Below, one piece after another: positions 1-8,214 of a DNA stretch of 64,000 bases (the first letter of the stretch is position 1; each line of letters opens with the position of its first letter). Source of the stretch: CAXSBR01 sp964236495 (lineage in GTDB: Bacteria; Actinomycetota; Actinomycetes; Mycobacteriales; Jatrophihabitantaceae); assembly GCA_964236495.1 (NCBI GenBank), contig CAXSBR010000014.1, positions 7,586 to 71,585 of the forward strand. Reading direction: 5' to 3'. The position numbers were made by a program, and so were the translations under genes. Below the pieces are notes generated by a model. That model had not been told where the DNA came from and did not search any database. It saw only the letters and a program-made list of their open reading frames with translations.

Positions 1-392
1 ACATAGCGCGAGCCCTGCAGCGCCCGTCGACCATGGAGTTCATGGCCGTCAGCTCCTACGGCTCGTCCACCACGTCGTCGGGCGTCGTGCGCATCCTCAA
101 AGACCTCGACCGCGACATCGCCGGCCAGAACGTGCTGGTGGTCGAAGACATCATCGACTCCGGGCTGACGCTGTCCTGGTTGATGCGCAACCTCGCCGCC
201 CGCGGACCCGCGTCGATCGAGATCGTGACGATGCTGCGCAAGCCCGATGCGGCCAAGGTTGCGGTGGACGTGCGTTACGTCGGTTTCGACATCGCCAACA
301 AGTTCGTCGTCGGCTGCGGACTGGACTACAACGAGCGCTACCGCGGGCTGCCCTACATCGGTGTGCTCAAGCCGTCGGTCTACGGCGGCTGA
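1..392 (+). CDS. hpt: Hypoxanthine phosphoribosyltransferase, C-terminal part
   Basis: Purine salvage enzyme that transfers phosphoribosyl from PRPP to hypoxanthine/guanine in the cytoplasm. The reading frame is already open at base 3 and the start lies before the window, so the gene is 5'-truncated; the internal ATG at 33 is not the start. Visible are the MEFMAVSSYGSST segment, the PRPP-binding loop VLVVEDIIDSGLT and the C-terminal KFVVGCGLDYNERYRGLPYIG typical of bacterial HPRT. It precedes ftsH as in many actinobacteria. Assignment is by recognisable family motifs. Confidence 0.95.
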   Translation, partial: IARALQRPSTMEFMAVSSYGSSTTSSGVVRILKDLDRDIAGQNVLVVEDIIDSGLTLSWLMRNLAARGPASIEIVTMLRKPDAAKVAVDVRYVGFDIANKFVVGCGLDYNERYRGLPYIGVLKPSVYGG

Positions 393-678
393 CTTCCCGC
401 ACTCCTTCGCTGCGCCGTCGGCGGGCCGGCGCTTCGCCGGGCAAACGGGTGCTGACCCCCGCACCGGCGGTGTTCACCGAGAGCGCAACGGAGCATGTGC
501 ACAAGGCGGAACGCGCGGAGGGCCATCGCTCGTTGGGCGAGGTGACGACGTATTGACAACCGGTTCGCGGCATAGGCAGCCGTGTACCGTCGTCGGCATT
601 CAAATTTCGCCATTCCAGCACCGCTTGAGCAGGAGGCAAGCCGGGTAGCGCGCGAGCGCGTCCACCCGGTCACGAGCT
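393..678. other. hpt-ftsH spacer
   Basis: No credible gene. A perfect -35-like TTGACA lies at 553-558, but the only -10-like hexamer downstream (TAGGCA at 573) is 14 nt away, too short for a confident promoter. The ftsH promoter is probably here but is not resolved. Confidence 0.3.
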
Positions 679-3234
679 ATGGATCGTAAGCGCATCGTCC
701 GGTCTTGGTGGTTGTGGGGCGCCCTCGCGGTGCTCGCCTTCTTCGTGGTGTCCGCTCTGCTCAGCGGCGGCGGCAGCTACCACTCGGTCAGGACGTCTGA
801 CGCCACCCAGCAGCTGACTGACCACAACGTCAGCAAGGCCGTTCAGCTGGACAAGGAGCAGACGCTCCAACTCGATTTGAAGAACCCATTCGAGGGTCAC
901 AAGAAGATCAAGGCCCCGTATGCTTCCGATGCCAGTCTGAGCATCTACAACGCCCTGAACGCCGACAAGAAGGCCGACCCGTCGCTCACCTTCGACACCA
1001 AGGTCAGCCACGACAACATCTTCGTGTCGCTGCTGCTCAACCTGTTCCCGATCCTGTTGATCGGCGGGCTGTTCCTATTCGTCATGTCCCAGGCTCAGGG
1101 CGGCGGCAACCGCGTCATGAGCTTCGGCAAGAGCAAGGCCAAGCTGGTCAGCAAGGACACTCCCAAGACGACGTTCGCCGACGTCGCCGGCGCCGACGAG
1201 GCGATCGAGGAGCTCTACGAGATCAAGGAGTTCCTCGCCAACCCCGCCAAGTTCCAGGCCATCGGCGCCAAGATTCCCAAGGGCGTACTGCTCTACGGCC
1301 CGCCCGGAACCGGCAAGACGCTGCTGGCCCGCGCCGTCGCTGGTGAGGCCGGGGTGCCGTTCTACGCAATCTCGGGCTCGGACTTCGTCGAGATGTTCGT
1401 GGGCGTGGGCGCCTCACGGGTGCGCGACCTGTTCGAACAGGCCAAATCCAACGCGCCGGCCATCGTGTTCGTCGACGAGATCGACGCGGTGGGACGCCAC
1501 CGCGGTGCCGGCATGGGCGGCGGGCACGACGAGCGCGAGCAAACGCTCAACCAGCTGCTCGTCGAGATGGACGGCTTCGACACCAAGGGCGGCGTCATCC
1601 TGATCGCGGCCACCAACCGCCCCGACATCCTGGACCCGGCGCTGCTGCGCCCGGGCCGGTTCGACCGTCAGATTGCTGTCGGTGCACCCGACATCGAGGG
1701 CCGCAAGGCCGTACTGCGCGTGCACGCCAAGGGCAAGCCGTTCGCCGCCGACGTCGACCTCGACGTCATCGCCCGCCGCACGCCCGGGTTCACGGGTGCC
1801 GATCTTGCCAACGTCATCAACGAGGCCGCGCTGCTCACCGCGCGCAACAACGGCCGCCTGATCACCAACGAGGCGCTCGAGGAGTCGATCGACCGCGTCA
1901 TCGCCGGCCCGGAACGCAAGACGCGTGCGATGAGCGACGAGGAGAAGCGCGTCACCGCCTACCACGAGGCCGGCCATGCGCTTACGGCGTGGGCGATGCC
2001 GGCGCTGGATCCGGTGCACAAGGTGACGATCCTGCCGCGCGGCCGCTCGCTGGGGCACACCCTTGTGCTGCCGCTGGAGGACCGCTACAGCCAGACTCGC
2101 TCGCAGATCATCGACCAGCTTGTGTATGCCCTCGGCGGGCGCGCCGCGGAGGAGCTGGTGTTCCACGAGCCGACCACCGGTGCGTCCAACGACATCGAGA
2201 AGGCCACCGCGCTGGCCAAGTCGATGATCACCGAATACGGCATGAGCGCCAAGCTCGGTGCCATCAAGTACGGCACCGGCGACGCCGAGCCGTTCATGGG
2301 TCGCGACTACGGCCACCAGCGCGACTACTCCGAGGAGATCGCTGCCACGATCGACGACGAGGTGCGCAAGCTCATCGAGGGCGCACACGACGAGGCGTGG
2401 GAGATCCTGGTCCAGTACCGCGAGCAGCTCGACCAGATGGTGCTCGAGCTGATGGACAAGGAGACGCTCACCACCGAGGACCTGAACCGGTTGTTGGCTC
2501 CGGTGCGCAAGCGCCCGCCGCACAACGCGTTCAGCGGTTTCGGCAAGCGCACTCCCAGCGATCGTCCGCCCATCGACATTCCCGAGGCGCTGCGCGGGCG
2601 GACCCGCATCGGCAAGATCAACACTGTTGCCGCCGCCATCGCCAACACCACTGGTGCGGCCGTCGCTACCAGCGCAGGGGCTGCTAACGGTTCGGCATAC
2701 GGCGGAGCTGGGAACGCCTGGCACGGTACCAATGGGTCGGCCAACGGCAATGGATCCCGTCCCAACGGTTCCGGTCCCAACGGTTCCGGTTCTAACGGGG
2801 CTAGCCCGAACGGCGCAGGCCAGAACGGCGCAGGCCTCAACGGTCATGGACCGAACGGCGGAGTCCCGAACGGTTTGGGCCCGAACGGGTCTGGGCACGG
2901 TGCTACGCAGTACGTACCCGGCCAGAACGGTGTCGACCTGGGCAAGGACGGTCAGCCAGCGCAGGGCACACCTGCGTTTGGTTATCCGCAGGGTTACCAG
3001 CCGCCGCCGACGTCCGCGCCACCTACTCAGCCACAGAATCAGCCTTCGGCGCAGCCGGGCCAGCAGGGCGCCTACTACCCGCCGCCGGGGTACCAGCCCC
3101 CGCCAGGTTCCTCTTATGGCTCGCCGACGGGTCGGCACGGACGAGCCGACGAGCCGGCTGATCCTGGTTCAGGCCCCAGCGCGGACTCCTCTGACGGTCG
3201 TGGACGAGAGTCCGGTCCGCGCCAGAGCGAGTGA
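679..3234 (+). CDS. ftsH: ATP-dependent zinc metalloprotease FtsH with repeat-rich tail
   Basis: Membrane-anchored AAA+ protease that degrades misfolded membrane and some soluble proteins. Two membrane segments (about 11-29 and 113-138) flank the extracytoplasmic FtsH domain. The AAA module has Walker A GPPGTGKT (207-214), Walker B IVFVDEIDA (about 262-270) and an arginine-finger region. The M41 peptidase has HEAGH (429-433) and the third zinc ligand Asp about 505. At 851 residues it is roughly 200 longer than classical FtsH. The extra length is a C-terminal tail of Asn-Gly-rich repeats (about 685-740) then a Gln/Pro-rich stretch, presumably disordered. Its stop overlaps the GTG of folE by four bases. 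Confidence 0.97.
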   Translation: MDRKRIVRSWWLWGALAVLAFFVVSALLSGGGSYHSVRTSDATQQLTDHNVSKAVQLDKEQTLQLDLKNPFEGHKKIKAPYASDASLSIYNALNADKKADPSLTFDTKVSHDNIFVSLLLNLFPILLIGGLFLFVMSQAQGGGNRVMSFGKSKAKLVSKDTPKTTFADVAGADEAIEELYEIKEFLANPAKFQAIGAKIPKGVLLYGPPGTGKTLLARAVAGEAGVPFYAISGSDFVEMFVGVGASRVRDLFEQAKSNAPAIVFVDEIDAVGRHRGAGMGGGHDEREQTLNQLLVEMDGFDTKGGVILIAATNRPDILDPALLRPGRFDRQIAVGAPDIEGRKAVLRVHAKGKPFAADVDLDVIARRTPGFTGADLANVINEAALLTARNNGRLITNEALEESIDRVIAGPERKTRAMSDEEKRVTAYHEAGHALTAWAMPALDPVHKVTILPRGRSLGHTLVLPLEDRYSQTRSQIIDQLVYALGGRAAEELVFHEPTTGASNDIEKATALAKSMITEYGMSAKLGAIKYGTGDAEPFMGRDYGHQRDYSEEIAATIDDEVRKLIEGAHDEAWEILVQYREQLDQMVLELMDKETLTTEDLNRLLAPVRKRPPHNAFSGFGKRTPSDRPPIDIPEALRGRTRIGKINTVAAAIANTTGAAVATSAGAANGSAYGGAGNAWHGTNGSANGNGSRPNGSGPNGSGSNGASPNGAGQNGAGLNGHGPNGGVPNGLGPNGSGHGATQYVPGQNGVDLGKDGQPAQGTPAFGYPQGYQPPPTSAPPTQPQNQPSAQPGQQGAYYPPPGYQPPPGSSYGSPTGRHGRADEPADPGSGPSADSSDGRGRESGPRQSE
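2731..2900 (+). repeat. Coding repeat: PNG-rich tail of FtsH
   Basis: Degenerate tandem units centred on codons for Pro-Asn-Gly-(Ser/Ala/Leu)-Gly (nominal 15-bp period, variable) occur about ten times in frame in the ftsH 3' region. Sequence is low complexity and outside the conserved catalytic domains. Confidence 0.8.
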
Positions 3235-3932
3235 ACGACGCAGCGAGGCCGGTCGACTCGTCGCGCGGCGGCTTGCACGCTGACGCCGTGCCGACGGAGT
3301 CGTTGGGCGCTGGCCACCGGCGCACCCCGGTCGTCGGCGCCCCGGGCGGTGTGGAGGGCATCGGCGGTGTCGACTTCGCTCGGGCCGCGGCAGCGGTACG
3401 CGAGCTCCTCCTCGCCGTTGGTGAGGATCCCGACCGAGACGGTTTGCGCGACACGCCGGCGCGGGTGGCACGCTCCTACGCCGAGATCTTCGGCGGGCTG
3501 TTCACCGATCCTTCTGATGTTTTACAGACGACGTTCGACGAAAGCCACGACGAGCTGATCCTGGTCAAGGACATTCCGCTGTACTCGGTCTGCGAACACC
3601 ATCTGCTGCCGTGGCACGGTAAGGCGGCCGTGGGCTACATACCCGGGCGCGACGGACGAATCACTGGTCTGTCGAAGCTGGCTCGGGTAGTCGACCTCTA
3701 CGCGCGGCGCCCGCAGGTACAGGAGCGGCTCACTAAGCAGGTCGCCACCGCGATCGACGAACGGCTGCAGCCACGCGGCGTCATCGTCGTCGTCGACGCC
3801 GAGCATATGTGCATGGCGATGCGCGGCATTCGTAAACCCGGCTCACGCACCGTCACTTCTGCGGTGCGCGGCATTCTGCGCTCGGATCCGCGCACCCGCG
3901 CCGAGGCGCTGTCGCTGATCCTGGGGCACTGA
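3231..3932 (+). CDS. folE: GTP cyclohydrolase I
   Basis: Converts GTP to 7,8-dihydroneopterin triphosphate, the first step of folate synthesis. Zinc ligands are visible in CEHHLLP (Cys about 121) and in the EHMCMAMRG segment (Cys about 194). The substrate-site motif is also present around ITGLSKLARVVDLYARRPQVQE. The GTG at 3231 overlaps the ftsH stop; a second GTG at 3288 is possible because the first 40 residues are not conserved in the family. 233 residues is normal. The next gene starts one base after the stop, so folE-folP-folB-folK form one transcript. Confidence 0.96.
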   Translation: MNDAARPVDSSRGGLHADAVPTESLGAGHRRTPVVGAPGGVEGIGGVDFARAAAAVRELLLAVGEDPDRDGLRDTPARVARSYAEIFGGLFTDPSDVLQTTFDESHDELILVKDIPLYSVCEHHLLPWHGKAAVGYIPGRDGRITGLSKLARVVDLYARRPQVQERLTKQVATAIDERLQPRGVIVVVDAEHMCMAMRGIRKPGSRTVTSAVRGILRSDPRTRAEALSLILGH

Positions 3933-3933
3933 C

Positions 3934-4836
3934 GTGACAGCATTTGGCGCCACTGACGTGACAGCGACGGCCACCGGCGACACCGCGCTGCCCACGCGTA
4001 CCGACCGCCTGGTCGTGATGGGCGTGCTCAACGTGACGCCCGACTCCTTCTCCGACGGCGGCCGTTACGACAGCGTCGAGGCCGCGATAGCCCGGGGCAT
4101 GGCCATGGCGGCCGCGGGCGCGGACATCGTCGACGTCGGCGGGGAGTCCACCCGCCCGGGTGCGGCACCGGTGGACGCCCGCACCGAAGCAGCCCGGGTG
4201 GTGCCGGTGATCGAGGAGCTCAGCGCCGTCGGCATCACCGTTAGCGTGGACACTTACCGCAGCACGGTCGCCGACGCTGCGTTGGCCGCCGGCGCCGGGA
4301 TCGTCAACGACGTTTCCGGAGGGTTGGCCGACGCCGCCATGGCCGCCGTCGTGCGCTCGGCCGGCTGCCCCTGGATTCTCATGCACTGGCGGGGGCCGAG
4401 CGCGACGATGGCCGCGCAGGCCGTCTACGGCGACGTCGTGGAAGAGGTCCGGGCCGAGCTGCTGGCCCAGATCGACGCCGCCGTCGCCGCGGGCGTGGCC
4501 GCCGATCGGCTGGTGGTCGATCCTGGGCTGGGATTCGCCAAGACGGCCGCGCACAACTGGGCGGTGTTACACGGGCTGGAGCGCATCGTCGACATCGGCG
4601 CGCCGGTGCTGGTCGGCGCGTCACGCAAGTCGTTCCTGGGAGCGCTGTTGGCACAGGACGATCAACCGCGACCACCCGATCAGCGCGATGCAGCCACTGC
4701 CGCAATCACCGCCTACAGCGCCTTCGCGGGTGCGTGGGGCGTCCGGGTGCACGACGTCGTCAGCAACGTCGACGCCGCGTTGGCCGCGGCCGCGATCGTG
4801 TCCGCCGGCTCGGCATCGCAGCAGGTGCCCAGATGA
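3934..4836 (+). CDS. folP: Dihydropteroate synthase
   Basis: Condenses pterin pyrophosphate with p-aminobenzoate and is the sulfonamide target. TIM-barrel signatures are clear: MGVLNVTPDSFSDGG near the N-terminus, DIVDVGGESTRPGA, and VLVGASRKSFLG near the C-terminus. GTG start; 300 residues, slightly long because of about 25 extra N-terminal residues. It overlaps folB by four bases (ATGA). Confidence 0.96.
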   Translation: MTAFGATDVTATATGDTALPTRTDRLVVMGVLNVTPDSFSDGGRYDSVEAAIARGMAMAAAGADIVDVGGESTRPGAAPVDARTEAARVVPVIEELSAVGITVSVDTYRSTVADAALAAGAGIVNDVSGGLADAAMAAVVRSAGCPWILMHWRGPSATMAAQAVYGDVVEEVRAELLAQIDAAVAAGVAADRLVVDPGLGFAKTAAHNWAVLHGLERIVDIGAPVLVGASRKSFLGALLAQDDQPRPPDQRDAATAAITAYSAFAGAWGVRVHDVVSNVDAALAAAAIVSAGSASQQVPR

Positions 4837-5225
4837 GCGACACGACCGACCGCATCACCCTCACCGGCCTGACGGTGCGCGGAGTGCACGGTGTGTTCCC
4901 GGCGGAGCGGCGCGACGGGCAGGACTTCATTGTCGACGCCGAACTGGAGCTCGATCTGGGCCCGGCCGCGGTCAGTGATGACCTCGCCGACACCGTCAGC
5001 TACGCCGACCTGGCCGAGCAACTGGCAGCGATCGTCGCCGGCGAGCCGGTGAATCTGCTCGAAACGCTCGCCGCCCGGTTGGCCGACGCGTGTCTGGCCG
5101 ATGCGCGGGTGCAGGGCGCCACGGTGACGGTGCACAAACCGCAGGCACCGCTCGGGCAGACCTTCAGCGACGTCAGCGTGCGCATCCGGCGCGTCCGGCG
5201 CATCCAGCCCAGCGCGAACACATGA
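4833..5225 (+). CDS. folB: Dihydroneopterin aldolase
   Basis: Cleaves 7,8-dihydroneopterin to 6-hydroxymethyl-dihydropterin and glycolaldehyde. The protein of 130 residues has the family opening LTGLTVRGVHGVFPAERRDG with Glu and the downstream region ETLAARLADACL. The ATG at 4833 overlaps the folP stop, and the stop overlaps the folK ATG, indicating translational coupling with both neighbours. Confidence 0.94.
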   Translation: MSDTTDRITLTGLTVRGVHGVFPAERRDGQDFIVDAELELDLGPAAVSDDLADTVSYADLAEQLAAIVAGEPVNLLETLAARLADACLADARVQGATVTVHKPQAPLGQTFSDVSVRIRRVRRIQPSANT

Positions 5226-5719
5226 GCAGGGCGGTGCTCTCGCTGGGCAGCAATCTCGACGATCCTGTGTTCCAGCTCCGGCGCGCGGCCAGCGCGCTCG
5301 CGGACTGGACGCTGGCGCGGTCCTCGATATACCGGACCAAGCCGTGGGGACCCGTCGAGCAGGCCGATTTCCTGAACGCGGTGGTGATCGTCGACGACAC
5401 CGGCGCGGCGCCCCAACTCTGGCTGGAACGTGCGCAAGCGGTGGAGAGTGCGGCCGGGCGCAGCCGTGACGTCCGCTACGGACCGCGCACGCTCGATGTC
5501 GACGTCGTCAGCGTGGACGAGGTCTGCAGCGACGATCCGCTGCTCACCCTGCCCCACCCTCGGGCCGCCGACCGGGCGTTCGTGCTGGTGCCATGGCTGG
5601 AGATCGCTTCCGATGCCACGCTGCCCGGACGTGGGGCGGTGTCGGCACTGGTGGCTGCACTTCCCGCGTCCGAACTGGCCGGCGTCGTCGTTCGGCCGGA
5701 GCTGGACTGGAACGTTTGA
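5222..5719 (+). CDS. folK: 2-amino-4-hydroxy-6-hydroxymethyldihydropteridine diphosphokinase
   Basis: Transfers pyrophosphate from ATP to hydroxymethyl-dihydropterin, giving the FolP substrate. SLGSNLDDP, the PWGPVEQADFLNAVV segment and RYGPRTLDVDVV (usual R-W/F-GPRTLDID) are present, followed by LPHPRAADRAFVLVPW. 165 residues, a normal length. ATGA overlap with folB, and only one base separates its stop from the next start. Confidence 0.95.
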   Translation: MSRAVLSLGSNLDDPVFQLRRAASALADWTLARSSIYRTKPWGPVEQADFLNAVVIVDDTGAAPQLWLERAQAVESAAGRSRDVRYGPRTLDVDVVSVDEVCSDDPLLTLPHPRAADRAFVLVPWLEIASDATLPGRGAVSALVAALPASELAGVVVRPELDWNV

Positions 5720-5720
5720 C

Positions 5721-6167
5721 GTGCGCCGCACCCGGCCGGCCGATGTAGTGGTGCTGTTCGTGCTCGCCGCCCTGGCCGGCTACGCCCTGCTGCGCGCCGC
5801 CTACGCCGCCGCGCCCAGCGTCCAGTGGTTCATGGCCGTGCCCGTACTGGCGCTTGCCGCCGCCGAGTTCGTCGCCGCCGGGCGGGTGCGCGCGGCGGTA
5901 CTGCACAAGCCCGAGCGCAAACCCGTTACCGCGATCGCCATCGCCCGCTGCGTCGCGTTGGCGAAGGCCTCCATCCTGGGCGGGGCGGCGCTGGCGGGAA
6001 TAATGGCGGGGCTGCTCGTGCGGGTGGTGCCCGAGGCCGGGCGCGTCGATGCCGCCGCCCATGATGTGGCGACCGGAGCCGTCGTCCTGTTCGCGTCGGT
6101 GGTGCTCGTCGCGTGCGGATGGTGGCTGGAACGTGCGACCGTGGACCCCGCTCGGCGGAGGATCTGA
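5721..6167 (+). CDS. DUF3180 membrane protein
   Basis: A 148-residue membrane protein of unknown function from a family found next to folK in actinobacteria. It has four hydrophobic helices arranged as two pairs, with a positively charged cytoplasmic loop (HKPERKP) and the family-typical ARCVALAKASILGGA segment at the start of helix three. GTG start directly after folK. Constant linkage with folate genes suggests a supporting role, but the sequence shows no reaction. Confidence 0.85.
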   Translation: MRRTRPADVVVLFVLAALAGYALLRAAYAAAPSVQWFMAVPVLALAAAEFVAAGRVRAAVLHKPERKPVTAIAIARCVALAKASILGGAALAGIMAGLLVRVVPEAGRVDAAAHDVATGAVVLFASVVLVACGWWLERATVDPARRRI

Positions 6168-6295
6168 GCGCGTCGGCGCGGCCGCGCAGGCAGGTACTTC
6201 GCAGCGTTTCCCGATGGCCGGCGCTTCGGCGCACGACGGCTCGCTACCCTCGCACACACCTGATTCACATCCACTATCCGGAAGGAACGCCGCCG

Positions 6296-6343
6296 GTGAC
6301 CGCACGTCGCGCTCGCAGCACGCCGGTGCGGTGCGGTCGATGA
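6296..6343 (+). CDS. Possible 15-residue leader ORF before the DUF2520 gene
   Basis: GTG at 6296 has a good Shine-Dalgarno (AAGGA at 6282-6286, nine bases upstream). It opens MTARRARSTPVRCGR, and its TGA overlaps the ATG of the next gene (ATGA at 6340-6343). The next gene has no convincing ribosome site of its own, so the leader may deliver ribosomes by coupling. It could also be chance; the peptide matches nothing I know. Confidence 0.3.
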   Translation: MTARRARSTPVRCGR

Positions 6344-7287
6344 GCGAGCTGGATCCGCCCCGGCTTGCCGTCGGCGTCATCGGTACGGGGCGGGTCGGGT
6401 CGGTGCTGGGCGCAGCGTTGGCCCAGGCCGGCCACACCATCGTCGCGGTCAGTGGCGTCAGTGATGCCTCCCGCAGACGCGCCGACGCACTGTTGCCCGG
6501 GATAGGCGTCCGTCCGCCCGATGAGGTCGCCACCGTCGCCGACCTGGTGCTGATCACCGTTCCCGACGACGAGCTGGTGGGCCTAGTGGCTGGCCTGGAG
6601 AAGGCCGGCGTATGGCGCCCGGGGCAGATAGTCGCCCACACGTCGGGCCATCACGGCCTGGAGGCGCTGCGCCCGGCTTGGAAGCACGGCGTGCTGCCGC
6701 TGGCGCTGCATCCTGCAATGACGTTCACCGGCCGTCGCGAGGATCTTGACCGCCTCAACGGTGCGGTGTTCGGAGTGACGTCGCTGCCCGACTACCGGCC
6801 AGTGGCCGAGGCGCTGGTGCTCGAGATGCGCGGCGAGCCAGTGTGGGTGCCCGACTCTGCCCGGCCGCTGTATCACGCGGCGCTCAGTCACGCGTCCAAC
6901 CACCTGATGACGCTGGTCGGGGACGCGGTGGACCTGCTCACCGAGGCCGGCGTCGAGACTCCGACGCGGGTGCTATCACCGCTGGTGAGCGCGGCGCTGG
7001 ACAACGCGCTGCGCCTGGGTGACAGCGCGTTGACCGGGCCGGTGTCGCGCGGTGACGTAGACACCATCGCTTCTCACCTGGTGAATCTGGAGTTCAGCGG
7101 CCCGCAGGTCCTGGATTCCTACGTGGCGATGGCGCTGCGGACGGCGCAGCGCGCGCGGCAGTTCCGACGTATTACCACGGCACAATTCGAGGCGCTGCGC
7201 ACGGTGCTCGACGCTGTGCATGCCGAGCCGCCGTCGGCAACCGGTCCGTCCGGCGATGCAGCCGATGACGGCGACCCCGGCGCATGA
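6340..7287 (+). CDS. Rossmann-fold DUF2520 protein
   Basis: A 315-residue NAD(P)-binding protein with an N-terminal dinucleotide fold (VGVIGTGRVGSVLGAAL) and a C-terminal helical DUF2520 domain (HPAMTFTG, YHAALSHASNHLMTLVGDA). The architecture resembles ketopantoate reductase and prephenate dehydrogenase families. In actinobacteria it sits just upstream of panC, so a role in pantothenate supply is an attractive inference, not proven. ATG at 6340 is chosen because conservation begins just after it; GTG at 6331 is an in-frame alternative. ATGA overlap with panC. Confidence 0.85.
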   Translation: MSELDPPRLAVGVIGTGRVGSVLGAALAQAGHTIVAVSGVSDASRRRADALLPGIGVRPPDEVATVADLVLITVPDDELVGLVAGLEKAGVWRPGQIVAHTSGHHGLEALRPAWKHGVLPLALHPAMTFTGRREDLDRLNGAVFGVTSLPDYRPVAEALVLEMRGEPVWVPDSARPLYHAALSHASNHLMTLVGDAVDLLTEAGVETPTRVLSPLVSAALDNALRLGDSALTGPVSRGDVDTIASHLVNLEFSGPQVLDSYVAMALRTAQRARQFRRITTAQFEALRTVLDAVHAEPPSATGPSGDAADDGDPGA

Positions 7288-8174
7288 CTCAGCTCGTGCG
7301 CTCGCGTACCGACTTTGTCCGAGCGCGGCGTGCGCTGACCGGCGAGCGCGTCGGCGCCGTGCTGACCATGGGCGCGCTGCACGACGGGCACGCGGCACTG
7401 CTCGCCGCCGCTCGCGCGGACAACGACGTCGTGCTGGCGACGGTCTTCGTCAATCCGACACAGTTCGGTGCGCACGAGGATCTCAGCCGCTATCCGCGTC
7501 CACTGGAGGCGGATCTGGCTCGATGCGCGGCGGCCGGCGTGGACGTGGTGTGGGCGCCGTCGGTGGCCGACGTATACCCGACGCCGCCGCGGATCTCCCT
7601 CGATCCCGGGCCGCTTGCCGACGAGCTCGAAGGTGTCAGCCGCCCGGGCCACTTTGCCGGCGTGCTGCTGGTCGTGGCCAAGTTCCTGCACCTGTTGCGA
7701 CCGAGCACCAGTTACTTCGGTGCCAAGGACTGGCAGCAACTGACGCTGGTGCGAGCGATGGTGACCGACCTCGATCTCGGCGTCGACATCGTCGCCGTGG
7801 ACACCGTTCGTGACAGCGACGGGCTGGCGCTGTCGAGTCGCAACGTCTATCTCAGCGCCGACGAGCGAACCCGCGCCGTGGCTCTGTCGCGCGCGCTGTT
7901 CGCCGGTCGGGCCGCCGCCAGCAGCGCGGACGTGTCGGCCGTGCTGGCCGCCGCAAGCACCGTGCTCGCCTCCGCCGGGCTCGACGTCGACTACCTGCAA
8001 TTGCGCGCGCCCGACCTGGAGCCGGCACCCGAGGCCGGGCCAGCTCGACTGCTCGTCGCCGCGCGGGTGGGCAGCACGCGGTTGCTGGACAACGTCGAAG
8101 TCCAGTTGGGTGCCGAAGATGGGCGCCCGCGCGGCGAAGACCGGCCGGCGGGCGCAGGCGTTTTCCGGCGATGA
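7284..8174 (+). CDS. panC: Pantothenate synthetase
   Basis: ATP-dependent condensation of pantoate and beta-alanine. Family motifs are VLTMGALHDGHAALL (HIGH-like), VFVNPTQFG, RPSTSYFGAKDWQQL and RDSDGLALSSRNVYLS (KMSKS-like). 296 residues. The panD gene for aspartate decarboxylase, often next in mycobacteria, is absent here; nadB follows after 40 bases. Confidence 0.96.
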   Translation: MTQLVRSRTDFVRARRALTGERVGAVLTMGALHDGHAALLAAARADNDVVLATVFVNPTQFGAHEDLSRYPRPLEADLARCAAAGVDVVWAPSVADVYPTPPRISLDPGPLADELEGVSRPGHFAGVLLVVAKFLHLLRPSTSYFGAKDWQQLTLVRAMVTDLDLGVDIVAVDTVRDSDGLALSSRNVYLSADERTRAVALSRALFAGRAAASSADVSAVLAAASTVLASAGLDVDYLQLRAPDLEPAPEAGPARLLVAARVGSTRLLDNVEVQLGAEDGRPRGEDRPAGAGVFRR

Positions 8175-8214
8175 GGTGCAGGCAGATTTCACGCAGCGGG
8201 CAGTATTACGTGTC

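Noticed and set aside
553..578. TTGACA promoter for ftsH
   Set aside because: Perfect -35 but no -10 at a workable distance; kept only as a remark.
1414..3138. Long minus-strand open frame opposite ftsH (574 codons)
   Set aside because: Antisense shadow of a clear FtsH gene; Arg/Val-rich translation with no family features. Similar long shadows opposite nadB (8206-9666), hppA (36966-38471) and acs (25680-27668) were dropped for the same reason.
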